64,000 bases of DNA, from NCBI RefSeq assembly GCF_905475395.1, contig NC_058338.1:41141935-41205934 (forward strand), written 5' to 3'. The notes below the pieces were generated by a model. That model ran no database searches. It had not been told where the DNA came from and was given only the letters and a program-made list of their open reading frames with translations. The DNA comes from Chrysoperla carnea (lineage: Eukaryota > Arthropoda > Insecta > Neuroptera > Chrysopidae). The position numbers and the translations under genes are program-made. This document shows, piece by piece, positions 1-11,440 of the stretch (position 1 is the first letter of the stretch; each line of letters begins with the position of its first letter).

Positions 1-181
1 TCATGAAAATTTAAAACCTTTTTTTTTTTTTTTTTGTTATAAATAAATAAAAGTTGTATATATTTTAAATTTTATTTTATTTTTAAAATTTTCTATCCTA
101 TTTTTTCTATCAGAACAAAATTATCAATTAATTAATTATTTAGTAAAGGTAAGTATTAAGTTAATTATATTGTTATTATAA

Positions 182-255
182 TACGAGTGGCAGAGAAAAT
201 ATAGCACTTGCCTATGAAACCAAGGTACGCTGGTTCGTATCCTGGTGTGGATAAT
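182..255 (+). other. tRNA-like segment in left arm of fold-back element
   Basis: A degraded A box (TGGCAGAGAAA, from 188) is followed about 33 nt later by a B box GGTTCGTATCC (232-242), close to the tRNA T-arm consensus GGTTCGANTCC. The segment does not obviously fold into a functional tRNA: I see no clear 7-bp acceptor stem. I read it as a tRNA-derived internal Pol III promoter relic rather than a tRNA gene. Confidence 0.5.
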
Positions 256-370
256 ATTTTTACTTTTAAAGTAAATGAATTTTCCCTGATGTTTAAATTT
301 TCGACTCTTTTCATAGTTTAAATAATCTATATAACCCCGCCTTCTTGCTATAAATAACGTCAATTATGCA

Positions 371-564
371 TATGTCATAAATCACTATTCTGTCAAGGGG
401 TGGGAATTTAAATAATCATAAATTTATTTCACTCTTTAAAAGCATGTACTCCTGTTACAAAATGTTATATGTCATAAATCACTATTCTGTCAAGGGGTGG
501 GAATTTAAATAATCATAAATTTATTTCACTCTTTAAAAGCATGTTCTCCTGTTACAAAATGTTA
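371..564. repeat. 97-bp tandem duplication inside the left arm
   Basis: The block starting TATGTCATAAATCACTATTC at 371 recurs at 468 with almost no change, a period of 97 bp. The right arm has a single equivalent, so the duplication is younger than the palindrome. Confidence 0.85.
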
Positions 565-1017
565 AAAATATGTACAAAAATGGCTTGGTTATGCCAAAAT
601 AAGAAACTTTTTAATAGGAGAACATGTCATATAGTTTATCTCACTCATATTCTCCTATAACATAATATTAAAATTTGTATTTATAAAATTTAAAAATCGC
701 TCCTTAAGACTAAAATTTGAAATTTTGTAACAGGAGTATATGTTATAACTTTATCTCACTTTTTTAGAACATATTCGCCTATTCATTTTTGTACATATTT
801 TTAACATTTTGTAACAGGAGAATATGATTTTAAAGAGTGAGATTAATTTATGATTATTTAAATTCCCACCCCCTGACAGAATAGTGATTTATGACATATG
901 TATAATTGACATTATTTATGGCAAGAGGGTGGGTTATATAGATAATTTTAACTATAAAAGGAGTGGAAAATTTATACATAAGGAAAAATTACTTTTATTT
1001 AAAATTAAAAATATTAT

Positions 1018-1090
1018 CTACACCAGGATACGAACCAGCGTACCTTGGTTTTATCGGCAAGTGCTATATCCACTCTGCCACCCGTATTAT
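1018..1090 (-). other. tRNA-like segment in right arm of fold-back element
   Basis: On the minus strand the A box TGGCAGAGTGG (1070-1080) matches the eukaryotic consensus TRGCNNAGTGG and the B box GGTTCGTATCC (1026-1036) is intact, with 33 nt between them, a normal tRNA spacing. Between them CTTG and CAAG can pair as a short anticodon-like stem. This copy is better preserved than the one in the left arm. Confidence 0.55.
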
Positions 1091-1260
1091 AATAACAATA
1101 TAATTAACTTAATACTTAGCTTTACTAAATAATTAATTAATTGATAATTTTGTTCTGAAAGAAAAAATAGGATAGAAAATTTTAAAAATAAAACAAAATT
1201 TAAAATATATAACAATTTTTATTTATTTATAACAAAAAAAAATGTTTTAAATTTTCATGA

Positions 1261-1435
1261 AAAATCATATTGTACATTTTCATAAAACAAATTAACAGAG
1301 ATTGATAATACATAAGGAAAATTTTAAATTTTTGACTAATCTTAATTCGACCAGTAGAACCAGCGATTTTGAATATTTTGCGTTTGTCGTCTCAATTAAT
1401 TATTAATTAATTGTTAAAAAAATTTTTTGTCATAG
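1261..1435. other. Short unannotated AT-rich stretch
   Basis: Lies between the first fold-back element and the next palindromic repeat. I see no coding or structured signal in it. Confidence 0.5.
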
Positions 1436-2100
1436 TTGATACATTGTGTTCATTTCAAAAGTATCAAAACCTAATAACTTTTGACTTGATGTGATTATTG
1501 TTTTGAGTAAAAACATGTCGATTTAGACATCGAGGGGGAATTTCAAAAATGGTACCTAGATAATTCATCCCCAGCAACCCTAACTTTGTAAGTTCAAATG
1601 ACTTCCACTACCTTGCAATACATCATTGGAAAGAGCATAAAATTCTGTATTCAATAATAATAACTGGCAAAAAAACACCACACAGAAGATTGGAGGTATC
1701 CACCCTTAATAACTCTTGATCTGATGAAATTGTCTTGAGTGAAAACACATCGATTTAGATATCAAAAAAAAGTTCAAAAATGGTACCTAGAGAATTTTAA
1801 GTAGCATCCTTTCAAACTCTGAAACCTTAACTTCGAAATTTTAAATGGCACCTCCTACCTTGTGATACATCATTTGAAAGGACATAAAATTCTCTTTAAC
1901 TATGATGAAATAATTAAATCACAAGGTACCATTTAAAATTTAAAAGTTTCTGAGTTCTGAGTTTGAAGGGATGATACTTAAAATTCTCTCGGTACCATTT
2001 TTGAACTAACCCTTCGATATCTTAATCGACGTGTTTTCACTCAAAACAGTAATCACATCAGACCAAAACTTATTATGGGTGGATACTTTTGAAATGAACC
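1436..2100. repeat. Palindromic repeat with internal tandem copies
   Basis: Two direct copies start near 1450 and 1690, sharing 'AAAAATGGTACCTAGA' and the segment around 'ACATCGATTTAGA'. A third copy in inverted orientation runs about 1920-2100 ('GGTACCATTTTTGAAC', 'ATCTTAATCGACGTGTTTTC'). The whole forms a fold-back with a tandem duplication in its left arm. No open reading frame is associated. Confidence 0.7.
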
Positions 2101-4340
2101 CACTGTATATTAAACTAACTAGTTTTAATTTTTCTATGTTTTTCGGATGATATTGTATAATAGAAAGCTGAAAGCGTGCCTACATATACAGTTGTAATTA
2201 CACACACAAAAAGGCGTAGACAAAATTCGTGTAATTTATCTACTGGCGTTTATTTCAATTAATTCTGACATAAATTGTTAATACAATCGACATACTCAAA
2301 TATTATGTGAATAAAACTGTCCTGAATACGAGTACTACAAACAATATATTATAGTATACGTAAGATTACACGCTATTTATTTTCAAAAATTAAATAACAC
2401 TTCATTAGAAAATTATTTTTTATGATTGTAAACATTAATGGCCTTGTTTGTTTACAGTTCAACTTAAACATTATTCATCATAAATATGATTATAAATACT
2501 TTTAATTTCGTATGTAAGGTACCACAAAACATTTTATGAGCAAAATCGTTTGAAAGTTTTGATAAAAATAATTTATAATAGGCAGCACGTCTATTAAAAT
2601 ACCAGACTATAACTAAAATGTTCATTCAACTCTGCAAAATACTTTAGTATTTAATGTTATTTAAATCAGTTAATTATTTTATAATTAATAATAATTTTGG
2701 ATAATTGTAAAATAGTCAATGTAGACTGTCTATTTAATTGTTTCCTGGGTTCATTGTTTCATCACTAGACGATTAATGAACTTTTTATAATTGTAAATTA
2801 TTAAGTACCTAGAGAAAATGAATGTTCTCCTTTCTAATTCATTAAAGCAACTTGTAACATTTTAAAAGTAAACTTAAATTTAAAATAAAAAGTAATGTCA
2901 TTTCAGTTTCACAGCGCTTCCACCATTATTCTTTTTATATTTCATATTTTATTCGCTGTCAATATAATACATAATTAAGTTTTCCTCTGTAAGTTTTGAG
3001 TATAAGTTGCTTTTTAAAATACCTTGACGGTCAAGATCACATTCATTTTTATCTAAAGTCATTTTTAAGGTCAAACCCTGTTCCATTTTTATTCGAAATA
3101 TTTGTCTCAAGTTCTCCTCAATTTCTAAAATCAGAGATGGTTCCGATACTTTTTAAACCCTTCTTATCCTAAAATGATCAATTTATAGGACAATAATTAC
3201 CTAATCTAATGACTTAATTTTAACGTTATTTACGTTTTATTCTGGTATCATTATTTCAGTTTCTATTTTTACATCTAAATAGGTTTTTGTTAGTTTTTTT
3301 TTTTAAATAAACTGATCACTTTTGTCATATTTACCTCATTTTACTTTTAGTTTTATTTTATTGTTTCAATTCTAAAATACTTGAGCCATCCTAAAATATT
3401 AAGTCGAAATTATTTCGAGAAAATCAATTTTATTTTCTTTAAATTTGGATAAAAATAGCCTAAAATACAAATGAAACTTACTACTATCGACCAAAAATTC
3501 TAGTAATGAGAGTTAATTTTGTATAGAAATATTTTGAAGCTACGAAAATCATCAAACTGTGCAAAGTTAAATATTTTCAAATTTATCGAGCAAAATACAA
3601 AAGACTGAATCCAATATGCCCAATAGCGACTGTTGAAATGTTAAATATCTTACTGGAGCCACAAGTCAAAGTTAGTAAAATGATTATTAAAAACAAAAAC
3701 ATAAATGACCTTTTCAAAATGAACGAACGATTATACATAATATGTATATAGAAAGGAAAGACCTTTTTTAAAAACAATTTGTAACTATTAATCATATATG
3801 ATACTACAGATGACATGTATTTAATTTTTGTCAATTATATTTGGACGTGTGACCTGATATGTCTAATAATATTTATGAAGAAGAGCCTTAGTTGTTTACA
3901 AAAAAAAATTAAGTAATAATATTTTTATTAAAATAACAGAGTGCAGTAACAATTGTCTACGAATTTGTGTTAAATGAATTAAAAATTATATATTTTTAAT
4001 AAAGTTGTTATTACTTATAATACATATCATACGCCCGCTTCATTTATGTCTGTTGCTTATGTCTGGAGTTAATATGACAGTTAATTAATTCAATAATAAT
4101 TTAGTTTGAAATTGAAGTTTTTTTTTTTAAATCTAATCTTCGGGTATACATTTTGTCCTTTTTTGTTTACTGAAACTCTATGCTAATTCAGCAAGTTTTA
4201 TATGGACAACTTTTTTGTTTAAAATGGTCCAAAAAAAATTTTCCCAGTCAAAAAATGTATTTTAATTTGGATTGTACAAACTTAGGACATAAATATAAAT
4301 TGTGATGACTATTTTGCTGACTATTTTAGCTTTTCATTTA
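2101..4340. other. Gene-free AT-rich intergenic stretch
   Basis: Only short open frames in low-complexity AT-rich sequence, with no protein family I recognise. I see no tandem array or clear terminal repeat. Confidence 0.5.
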
Positions 4341-4344
4341 TTTT

Positions 4345-4905
4345 GAGTGCAATGAAGTTCGAAAAATTTGAACAGTAAGTCGGATTTGAAAACCGTTTTC
4401 GGCATTCTATTCGTTAGGGCGTCAAGTTTTGTGACCTAACTTGATTTATAAGAAATTAAAAATATGCAATTTGCATAAATAATATCCATTTTATAAAATT
4501 ATTTTAAATTATGTTTTGGGGATCGCTTAACACGAATATCGTGTCAGAATTGGCCTTCGAGGTACCTGGTGCCAAAGGTACTTCTTATACAATGGGTACC
4601 TTGGGCACTGGGTACCTGGTGCCCGATTCTGTCTGTCATTCGTGTTCAGCGATCCCAAAAAACCCCGAGTAACAAGTTTTGAATCATTTTCATCACTATT
4701 AACCGAATTGCGAATTTAGTATATTTACGGTTAATTTAAAATGAAATAATAAAACGCATATTATTTATGCAAATTCATTATATTTAATTTCTTATAAATC
4801 AATTTAGGTCACAAAATTTCATGACACTCTAACGAATCGAATGTCAAAAACCGCATTCAAATCCGACTTACTGTTCTAATTTTTCGAACTTTGATCGTTT
4901 TTAGT
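4345..4905. repeat. Palindromic element with GGTACC-rich core
   Basis: The left arm (about 4350-4490, containing GAACAGTAAGTCGGATTTGA) is repeated in reverse complement at about 4760-4895. Inner arms around GGGATCGCTTAACACGAAT (about 4520) and its complement (about 4635-4655) also pair. The core holds repeated 'GGGTACCTGGTGCC'-like units. A related fragment with 'GTGTTCAGAGAAACC' and 'CCCATGAGTAAC' lies at about 16,565-16,650. Confidence 0.7.
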
Positions 4906-5589
4906 GTTTCGTTTCTGCAAGTACGAGTGATGACTAACAAGTCACTTTAATCAGGTAAATGATTATTAAAGTATAATTGATGAATTCAACTGAAATTCAA
5001 TTAAAAGTATGCGCACTAGAAATAGTAATCACATTTTACTAGAATGAAGAAAATGGATTATAATCATATTACTAAGAAAAAACATTTAATATAATAATTG
5101 CATTGCACGTCATTAAATTGTAAATTGTTACATTTCTACATACAAATACGTATCTAACATTTTGAACTATAGCTACTAGACCCATATAATATTTAAACAG
5201 AATTACCTAGAAAAAACGCAGTAGTTATTAATTAATAAATAAATCATCGTCTGACTCCATGTAATAAAGTAATTATATATTTTATACTCATTTAAAATGC
5301 TATAAAATTTAATGTAAATATAACAACGCAATTACTTTCAATATAATAGATTTTTGTAATATCAAATAAATTAATTTCCAAACCAGTAAAAAATACAAAA
5401 TTTGAAAAAGGAAAATAATAGAAATAATTAAATTTTTCGTTATTATTTTTATCTTTATTAATAAATTTTTTAATTAATTTTATTAAAAATATTAAATAAT
5501 GATCAGAATAAACTTCGACTTTCAAAAACTGTGAGGATAAGTGGTTAGATTTCAGGAACATCAAACTTTATGAAATGAGTGACTCGCTA

Positions 5590-5790
5590 CAAAGAAAACT
5601 CCCCGATTTCTATGTATCCCGAATGGATCATGAAATAATCAATAGGCTTCGCATAAGACACACTTTTATATCACATTAATAGCTATTGAATAAAGAACAG
5701 CAATGACCATCGGCTAAAGAGCAGCGAACCAAGTGTATAATAACTGTAATATGGACCTCACCGTGAAACACATCCTGTTGGCCTGAAATT
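5590..5790 (+). pseudogene. Decayed C-terminal tail of an RNase H-type non-LTR retrotransposon
   Basis: Translation gives a run like 'LPDFYVSRMDHEIINRLRIR' followed by HTFISH, then in another frame 'LTVKHILLA'. This matches the arrangement 'RLRIGHTRLTHGYLL ... LTVKHILLDC' seen after the RNase H domain in jockey/I-like non-LTR elements. Stops and a frameshift interrupt it, and the C-x2-C pair expected between the two blocks is lost. No reverse transcriptase domain is visible upstream, so it is a truncated fragment. Confidence 0.6.
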
Positions 5791-5799
5791 CTTTCTAAT

Positions 5800-6340
5800 T
5801 TTTTTCTGAAATATTCGATCACTGAAATAAGATTAATAAACAAAATTTATTTAAAAGAATTGGCGTGTTTCACCCATAAATTCAATTCTATTCCAACTTG
5901 CAGAAAAATGAAAAAATTAGATGATAACTTTTTTTTAAATCATCTAGTATATAAGATAATATATTGTTGGTAGACTTACAAATTAAATAAAAACATTTAT
6001 CATCTTGAATTAAAACTACTATAGATTTATATAATTAATTGGATAATTATTTTCATTTATTATTTTACCTATAATTATTTAAGTATCAAATTGATACAAT
6101 TATCATAAAAGCAGAAACTAAAATTCGGGTATGTATGAAAAAATATTTCTTCTTTCTTCCCCCTTTAGAAATTCGAAGGGAATTGATATCAAATAACTTT
6201 ACTGATTGGGCTATATCATTTGCCGGTCAAATCAAATGAAATCAATTTCAAAAAAGGAGAACACTAATTTTTATGTTCTTTTTCGGGTGTTTATAAAATG
6301 CAACAAACTTAAGGTTGATAATAAATCAACATAGTCTAAC
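5800..6340. other. Gene-free stretch
   Basis: AT-rich intergenic sequence between a retrotransposon fragment and a dispersed repeat. Nothing recognisable. Confidence 0.45.
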
Positions 6341-6344
6341 CAAA

Positions 6345-6912
6345 AAAAATAAAAGACTCGCCTGCGTTAAATAAAATCGGAAAAGAAAGAAAGAAGTCCA
6401 ATAGTTAAAATAGCGACTTTAACAGTCGGGGATCATTGTTGGGAAGACTTGAGTAGGTCTAGATTTTAATGGAATCTTTTTATTTTTTTAATGCTTTATT
6501 TTATTTTAGAATTTTTAGTGCCCCTGCACTAAAAACTCGCTCTTATATTATACTATATTAAAGCTTGTAAACCAATTTATTATTCCTAATTAAATTTAAA
6601 AGTATGACTTATATAATTTTGTAATCCCCTTTTAATTTCCTTTATTTTGATACCCTACCCGATAGGTTTTGTTAATTTTTTTGTATTAAAGTATTACCAT
6701 TACACTTCCAAAATCTGCCATTTTGTATTGTTTTTTCAAACACCTATCTAAGAACACTTGGGTTTTTGAGACAAATATAGTGATACCTTAAATGTTAAAA
6801 TCCATTGAGACGTTTGGAAGATACGATGTAATAAGGAAATTTATAAACAAATATACCTACATACATACAAGATACGTTCAAAAAACATAACCACTGTTTA
6901 TGGTAACAAGAT
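6345..6912. repeat. Dispersed hairpin-type repeat, copy 1
   Basis: Shares two blocks with 22,690-23,130. The first is TTTAACAGTCGGGGATCATT...TTGGGAAGA near 6418. The second is a long, co-linear stretch from about 6718 (CATTTTGTATTGTTTTTTC) through AAGAACACTTGG, 'GAGACAAATATA', 'AAATCCATTGAG' and an 'AAACAAATATACCTACATAC' tail to about 6910. The left part (6350-6430, with AAAGAAAGAAAGAAGTCCA) is the reverse complement of copy 2's right hairpin arm, so each copy preserves a different arm of one ancestral hairpin. Confidence 0.75.
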
Positions 6913-9660
6913 ATTGTTCTTTTTCCTGATGTATCGATGGGCGGATTTGATAGTAAACGGTTTCATTTTCTTCAAAAAAAAATTTTTTTAATGCTGCATA
7001 ATGCCCTGATATTTTCGAAAAAAATTACGAAATGCTATATCGCTGATACTTACATTGGGTCCAAAAACTGCAAAATAACTTTCTTCTTCAAAATTTACCC
7101 GGTATGCATCACCGCTAGATACGCCAATTATGTGAATGCAAAATAACACGTTTACAATTTTGTATTTTATTTACTTTTATGAAATGTGTTAATATTTTAT
7201 CGCAATAGTTTTCAATGTTATTTTGTTACTGAACCTTAAAGATTAGGATTATAGTAAACAATATAAGATAATAACCAGTAAAGGATATGCGATTCGATGA
7301 TGTGGAATTTAGTTGTAAATATTTTGATGATTTTATTATATGGGAATTCTTCTTGATGACTAGAAATACAGTGAGACAACCATTGTTAATAATCTACTTT
7401 ATCGAAATGGTATTTAAACTGGTGTCAGTATCAGAGAACAGTACGTTGTTTTGTTTAAAGGTACGTAATTGAGGGTCTTATCAAACTTTACCCCGTCATC
7501 ATTGTACTTGTGCTTGTTAAAACCAAAAACCCATTAATAGGCAGTGATTTAGATAAAATATGATTTTAAAAAAAATCACAATAGTGAATTTATAAATATA
7601 TACATGAAAAATTAAGCAATATTTTTTACTTTGAAACGCTACTAAAATGTGATTTCTATTTTCTTGCCTCCTTTTAAGACTCTTAAACAAACTTCATTTT
7701 CACAAAGTCTCTCTGTCGAAAGACTTTCTATAGAGTCATTCAAGGTATATTCTACTCGGGATACTAAACATTAGCTTATAATTAAATCATTGTGTTAAAT
7801 CAGGTTTGTATCTAATTGAGTATCAGATCTATTCAGTCGTGGATAAGGAGTACACACAGTCCGTAGCTCAAAAACTATCCGTTGAAAAATTTTGTGGCCG
7901 TGAGAGCTTTTATAGAGCAGAACTATCGGAAGAACATTTTGGGGGCGATTTGGAGAAGTTTCATAGGAAGCTTTTTTCCTAGTCATATTGGTACTTCAAA
8001 TATAATATATGTGTAGCTTTGATCGCTCATTGCTCGAAAACTACTCGTTAAAAATTATTGTGTCAGTGAGATCTTTTGATCAGATTGATCCAAAGAACAT
8101 TTAAGGATGGGGTTACAAAAATTTCACAAAAATACATTTTCCTATCTAATATAATTTTCCTATCTAATATTTTTGTAATTTTCGCGACATTTGACCTTTA
8201 ATATTTTTTTTTGTGCACATGGTTTTGAAACAAACTTTTCATAGCTCATTTCTTGTATCCAAATAAAGATTTCGAATAAACATCCCGGTGAAAAAACATC
8301 ACTGGATTTTTTAAGCAGAAAGACCTTTATTTTCGTGGTCTAATTACTATTATGAGCAATTCTATAGAAACACATGCAGTTCCATTCTGTATTCTATATG
8401 TAAGCATTAAAATGTTGTTTATTCTTAAGAAACAATGACCCTATGAACTTCTTATTATTACAACATTGAGCTACGAGTGTATATGTACTTTAATTTCTTG
8501 AATGAAAGTTATCGATTTCACCTCGAAAAATGAAATCACAAATACATAATTACAGAGCGTTAGCTCCAAATGAATCTAAATTACCACGATTCTTTTTTCT
8601 ACTTTCTTATAAGCATTGAGAAAGGAATTTATGGAAATCGCAATAATTGTTGGGATACAAAGCAAAAAAATAGCAGAAAAATTGCCACTTTTGAACAGGT
8701 TGAAATAGGAGCTAATTGTAAAAAACTATTCCAATTTACACCCTTTTTGGCAGTTACAAATTTCCTGTCATTTTTCTCCATCATATATTAGTTTGATACC
8801 ATCTTATCTTAGCTTATGGCATCAATAAACAAACAGAATCTGTATATTTATCTGTTTTCTGTGTAAATTTCTGAGTCTGAGTCGCCACATTTTCGTGCGT
8901 ACCTAAAACCCGAAAAAATTATGCAATCAACTTGAAACTTGAACTGATGGTAAATCGATCCTGGAACCTTTTGATTCATATTATAACAATGCATTTAATA
9001 ATAATGAACAAGGCCGCAGGCAATCAATTTTTGTAGGATTTCTAATGAAACTATTTTTCCTGGATGTAAATAATATAAAATTTACCGAAATATTTAGAGT
9101 TTTTGGAGAAACCAAATTTGTAATTTCTCGCTATTCTCGGTTATTCTTATTAATATGATTATGTTAATAATATGAACGTATTTGTCATCAACAAAGTAGT
9201 ATTTTCATATTTAATTAAAATCAAAATCTGGAAGATAAAACGATTTTTTCCGGTCGAAAAATTTATGAGAAAAGTTATTTCCGGCTCATTATACATCAAA
9301 TGTTTTGAAAGTAATTTTACATACAAAATTTTTTGTTAAAATTTATGGAAAAAAATTCGGCAGCTCCACGAAAGTTACATTTCTCCCCTCAAAAGATGGT
9401 TCTTACTAGTCAATATTGTCTATTGAAATGGGTTTTTTGCCTTGTTTTAGATTTTTGGCGGAATGGAAGCCGGAAAGTTGGCCAGAGATTGTGAGTCCAA
9501 TTCCTACTGAAGTGAACTTTTTTTTCTTCATCATGTCAAAAGCATTTTTCAGTTAGTTATTGGTTCTTTTTCATAAAGATCATAGCCACAGCATTGTATA
9601 TAATATAATAGTGAAATGTTAGTGACAAATGTTGATAAAAATATAATATTAATAACAATA
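6913..9660. other. Gene-free stretch with a diverged 170-bp duplication
   Basis: Two diverged direct copies lie near 7855-7960 and 8025-8120, sharing 'GCTC..AAACTA..CGTT.AAAA', 'GTGAGA.CTTTT' and 'AAGAACATTT'. A 19-bp tandem, 'TTTTCCTATCTAATATAAT', occurs at 8149-8186. Short open frames here show no recognisable domain. Confidence 0.45.
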
Positions 9661-9664
9661 ATAA

Positions 9665-10142
9665 TACAGAGTGGGGTACAGAAGTGTGTGATTTTGAAAA
9701 CGCTGTTAAAAAAAACTTATCAATTGTTTAAAATTTTATTTTTACTATCTTAAAATACAAAACAAAATTTAAAAAAATTACACAAGTTGTATTTTAATTT
9801 ATTTACAAAAGTTAAAAGAATAACTTCAGTAAGATGGCGGCCATTTAGGGGTACTAATTTTTCCAGGAAAATAGATTATTCATCACATTCCGTAAATTCT
9901 GTTTCTTTTTATATTCTTATTTTCAGGTAAAACTAAGAAGAAAAAGCCACTAGCGATTTGATCCTACTTATTTATAACTTACCTAATTAAATTAATTTAC
10001 TTATTTATGCAATACAAAATTTACAAAAAATATAAGTACTTTTTTATGCAGTTTAAGATGGTAAAAATATAATAAGGAAAAACTGATAGGTTCTTGTGTC
10101 ACAACGTTTTTAAAATCGCACAATTCTCTACCACAGCTTGTA
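9665..10142. mobile_element. Non-autonomous element with ~60-bp imperfect terminal inverted repeats
   Basis: The left end TACAGAGTGGGGTACAGAAG and the reverse complement of the right end, TACAAGCTGTGGTAGAGAAT, continue in parallel for about 60 bp (GTGTGATTTTGAAAACG against GTGCGATTTTAAAAACG, both ending near CTATCA/TTATCA). The 480-bp unit has no open frame of transposase size. The TA at each outer edge suggests a Tc1/mariner-like TA target duplication. Confidence 0.6.
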
Positions 10143-11155
10143 TATATTAAATTTCTTTATTTATTTTTAGAATAAAATGAAATAATTTTTTTCTACAACT
10201 GTAACTATTTTTAAAATAATTGATAATAATTTACATAGTATTAATAATCATCATGCATACAATGTATATAATTTTAATCATTACATGATAAATTTTAAAA
10301 TATTTTATTTATTTATTTTATTATGATAATGGTGCTTTTCAATTACCTAAGTTCAAAACTTTCAAATAATTTAACAAATAGTGATTTTTTGTTACTAGAA
10401 TGCAAACGGTTATATAGGTCTGCAAAAAAGTATTTTTTCAGCTGCTTAGAATATTTTTAGTAAATTTTATGTTTATATATATAAAAAAATTCGTAACGCA
10501 GGAGCTGCATTAGCTAAGCGAATTCCTGCAAAGATTGAAAATTGAATTTTTTAATAATTTTCTTAAAATCGAATATTCTATTTTTAATTTTTCAAGAATT
10601 TTTATTTAGAAAATTAAGCGTCTAGATAAAAAATCACAAGTATTCTTTTTTGCTTAATATTGGTCAAAAAATACAAAAATATTTTATATTTTGAAAAAAT
10701 TTTAAATTTTGTATTTTGCTAATACCAAGTTCCGATGTTTATCTCCGAGGGACTCCAAAACAATTTAACTGATCTTAATGAAATTTAGAGCACTATAGTA
10801 TATAATTTAGTCCAATTTGGTCCATAAGGTAGTTTATATCTCGAGTAATAACCCCAATGTCTTTTAATTTCAAATTAAATGTTTTTTAAGTGCTGTGTAG
10901 GTCGTTTCTAATTAAGTCTGACATCTAAGGTTGCTGTGCAAAAAACAAAAATAGAATGGTGGGCTCGAAGGTTTTGTACAGTGTATTCCCACGTGGTTAA
11001 AGCCATGGGGTGAACATTAGTAAATTAACAAAGTACAAAAATTACAAAAGTAAATGTGTGATTTGTTGTACATTACAGTGTCGCATTTAGACTCCAAACT
11101 ATTGAACCAATTTTCACAACTTCAAATTAAATTAAACGCCAGTATACATTTTACA
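10143..11155. other. Gene-free repeat-like stretch
   Basis: Contains a small hairpin (GCAGGAGCTGC...AATTCCTGC near 10,500-10,530). The text 'CCGATGTTTATCTCCGAGG...CTCAAA...ATGAAATTTAG' reads like a common arthropod interspersed repeat. No gene is supportable. Confidence 0.35.
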
Positions 11156-11159
11156 TTAA

Positions 11160-11440
11160 ATAATTTTAATTAAGTAGGTTCTTACTTCAAGCTTTCGTTT
11201 TCTTTTCACGAAAGCGTTGATAATATCATCGATATCCAGATGTTTAGGAGAGCTATCCCGAATAATCTTTCTTGTTCCATTGAGGCACGAAACTAAGATT
11301 TTACCCCCTGAAGTGTAGAAAACGATCTCTCTGCAGTTTCGACGCTGGTCTAAAGAGTTCCTGTACAAAGCATAATCGCATGTTTCAATGAGATGAGCTA
11401 CTGACTCTGGTATGGCGAAATTGTTTTCACATTCTGTTTT
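11160..11440 (-). pseudogene. Probable non-LTR retrotransposon C-terminal fragment
   Basis: An open stretch on the minus strand encodes C-x11-13-'ESVAHLIETCDYALYRNSL' followed by a basic tail 'DIINAFVKRKRKLE'. The pattern C..ES..H.I..C..Y...R..L resembles the terminal zinc-knuckle-like motif at the end of jockey/I/R1-type ORF2 proteins, and the basic tail fits the usual C-terminus. Upstream on the same strand stops appear quickly, and neither RNase H nor reverse transcriptase can be read. The match rests on spacing alone and an unrelated decayed gene is possible. Confidence 0.4.

Larger units (their letters stand above)
1..1260. repeat. Large fold-back (inverted-repeat) element with tRNA-like arms
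   Basis: The first 17 bases (TCATGAAAATTTAAAAC) are the exact reverse complement of bases 1244-1260, and the two arms stay complementary inward for roughly 500 bp. The middle (about 590-780) holds shorter units in both orientations built around 'ACAGGAGAATATG' and 'TAAAGAGTGAGAT'. Each arm carries a tRNA-like A box and B box (separate entries). The small open frames at 136-363 (-) and 884-1132 (+) are mirror images of each other and arise from the palindrome, so they are not genes. The element may begin before base 1, because the window edge coincides with its visible end. No transposase is visible, so it would be a non-autonomous element. Confidence 0.85.

Noticed and set aside
136-1132. Two similar open frames (136-363 minus, 884-1132 plus) that look like a conserved protein pair
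   Set aside because: They are the two arms of one palindrome read in opposite directions and cover the tRNA-like boxes. Their similarity comes from the inverted repeat, not from protein selection.
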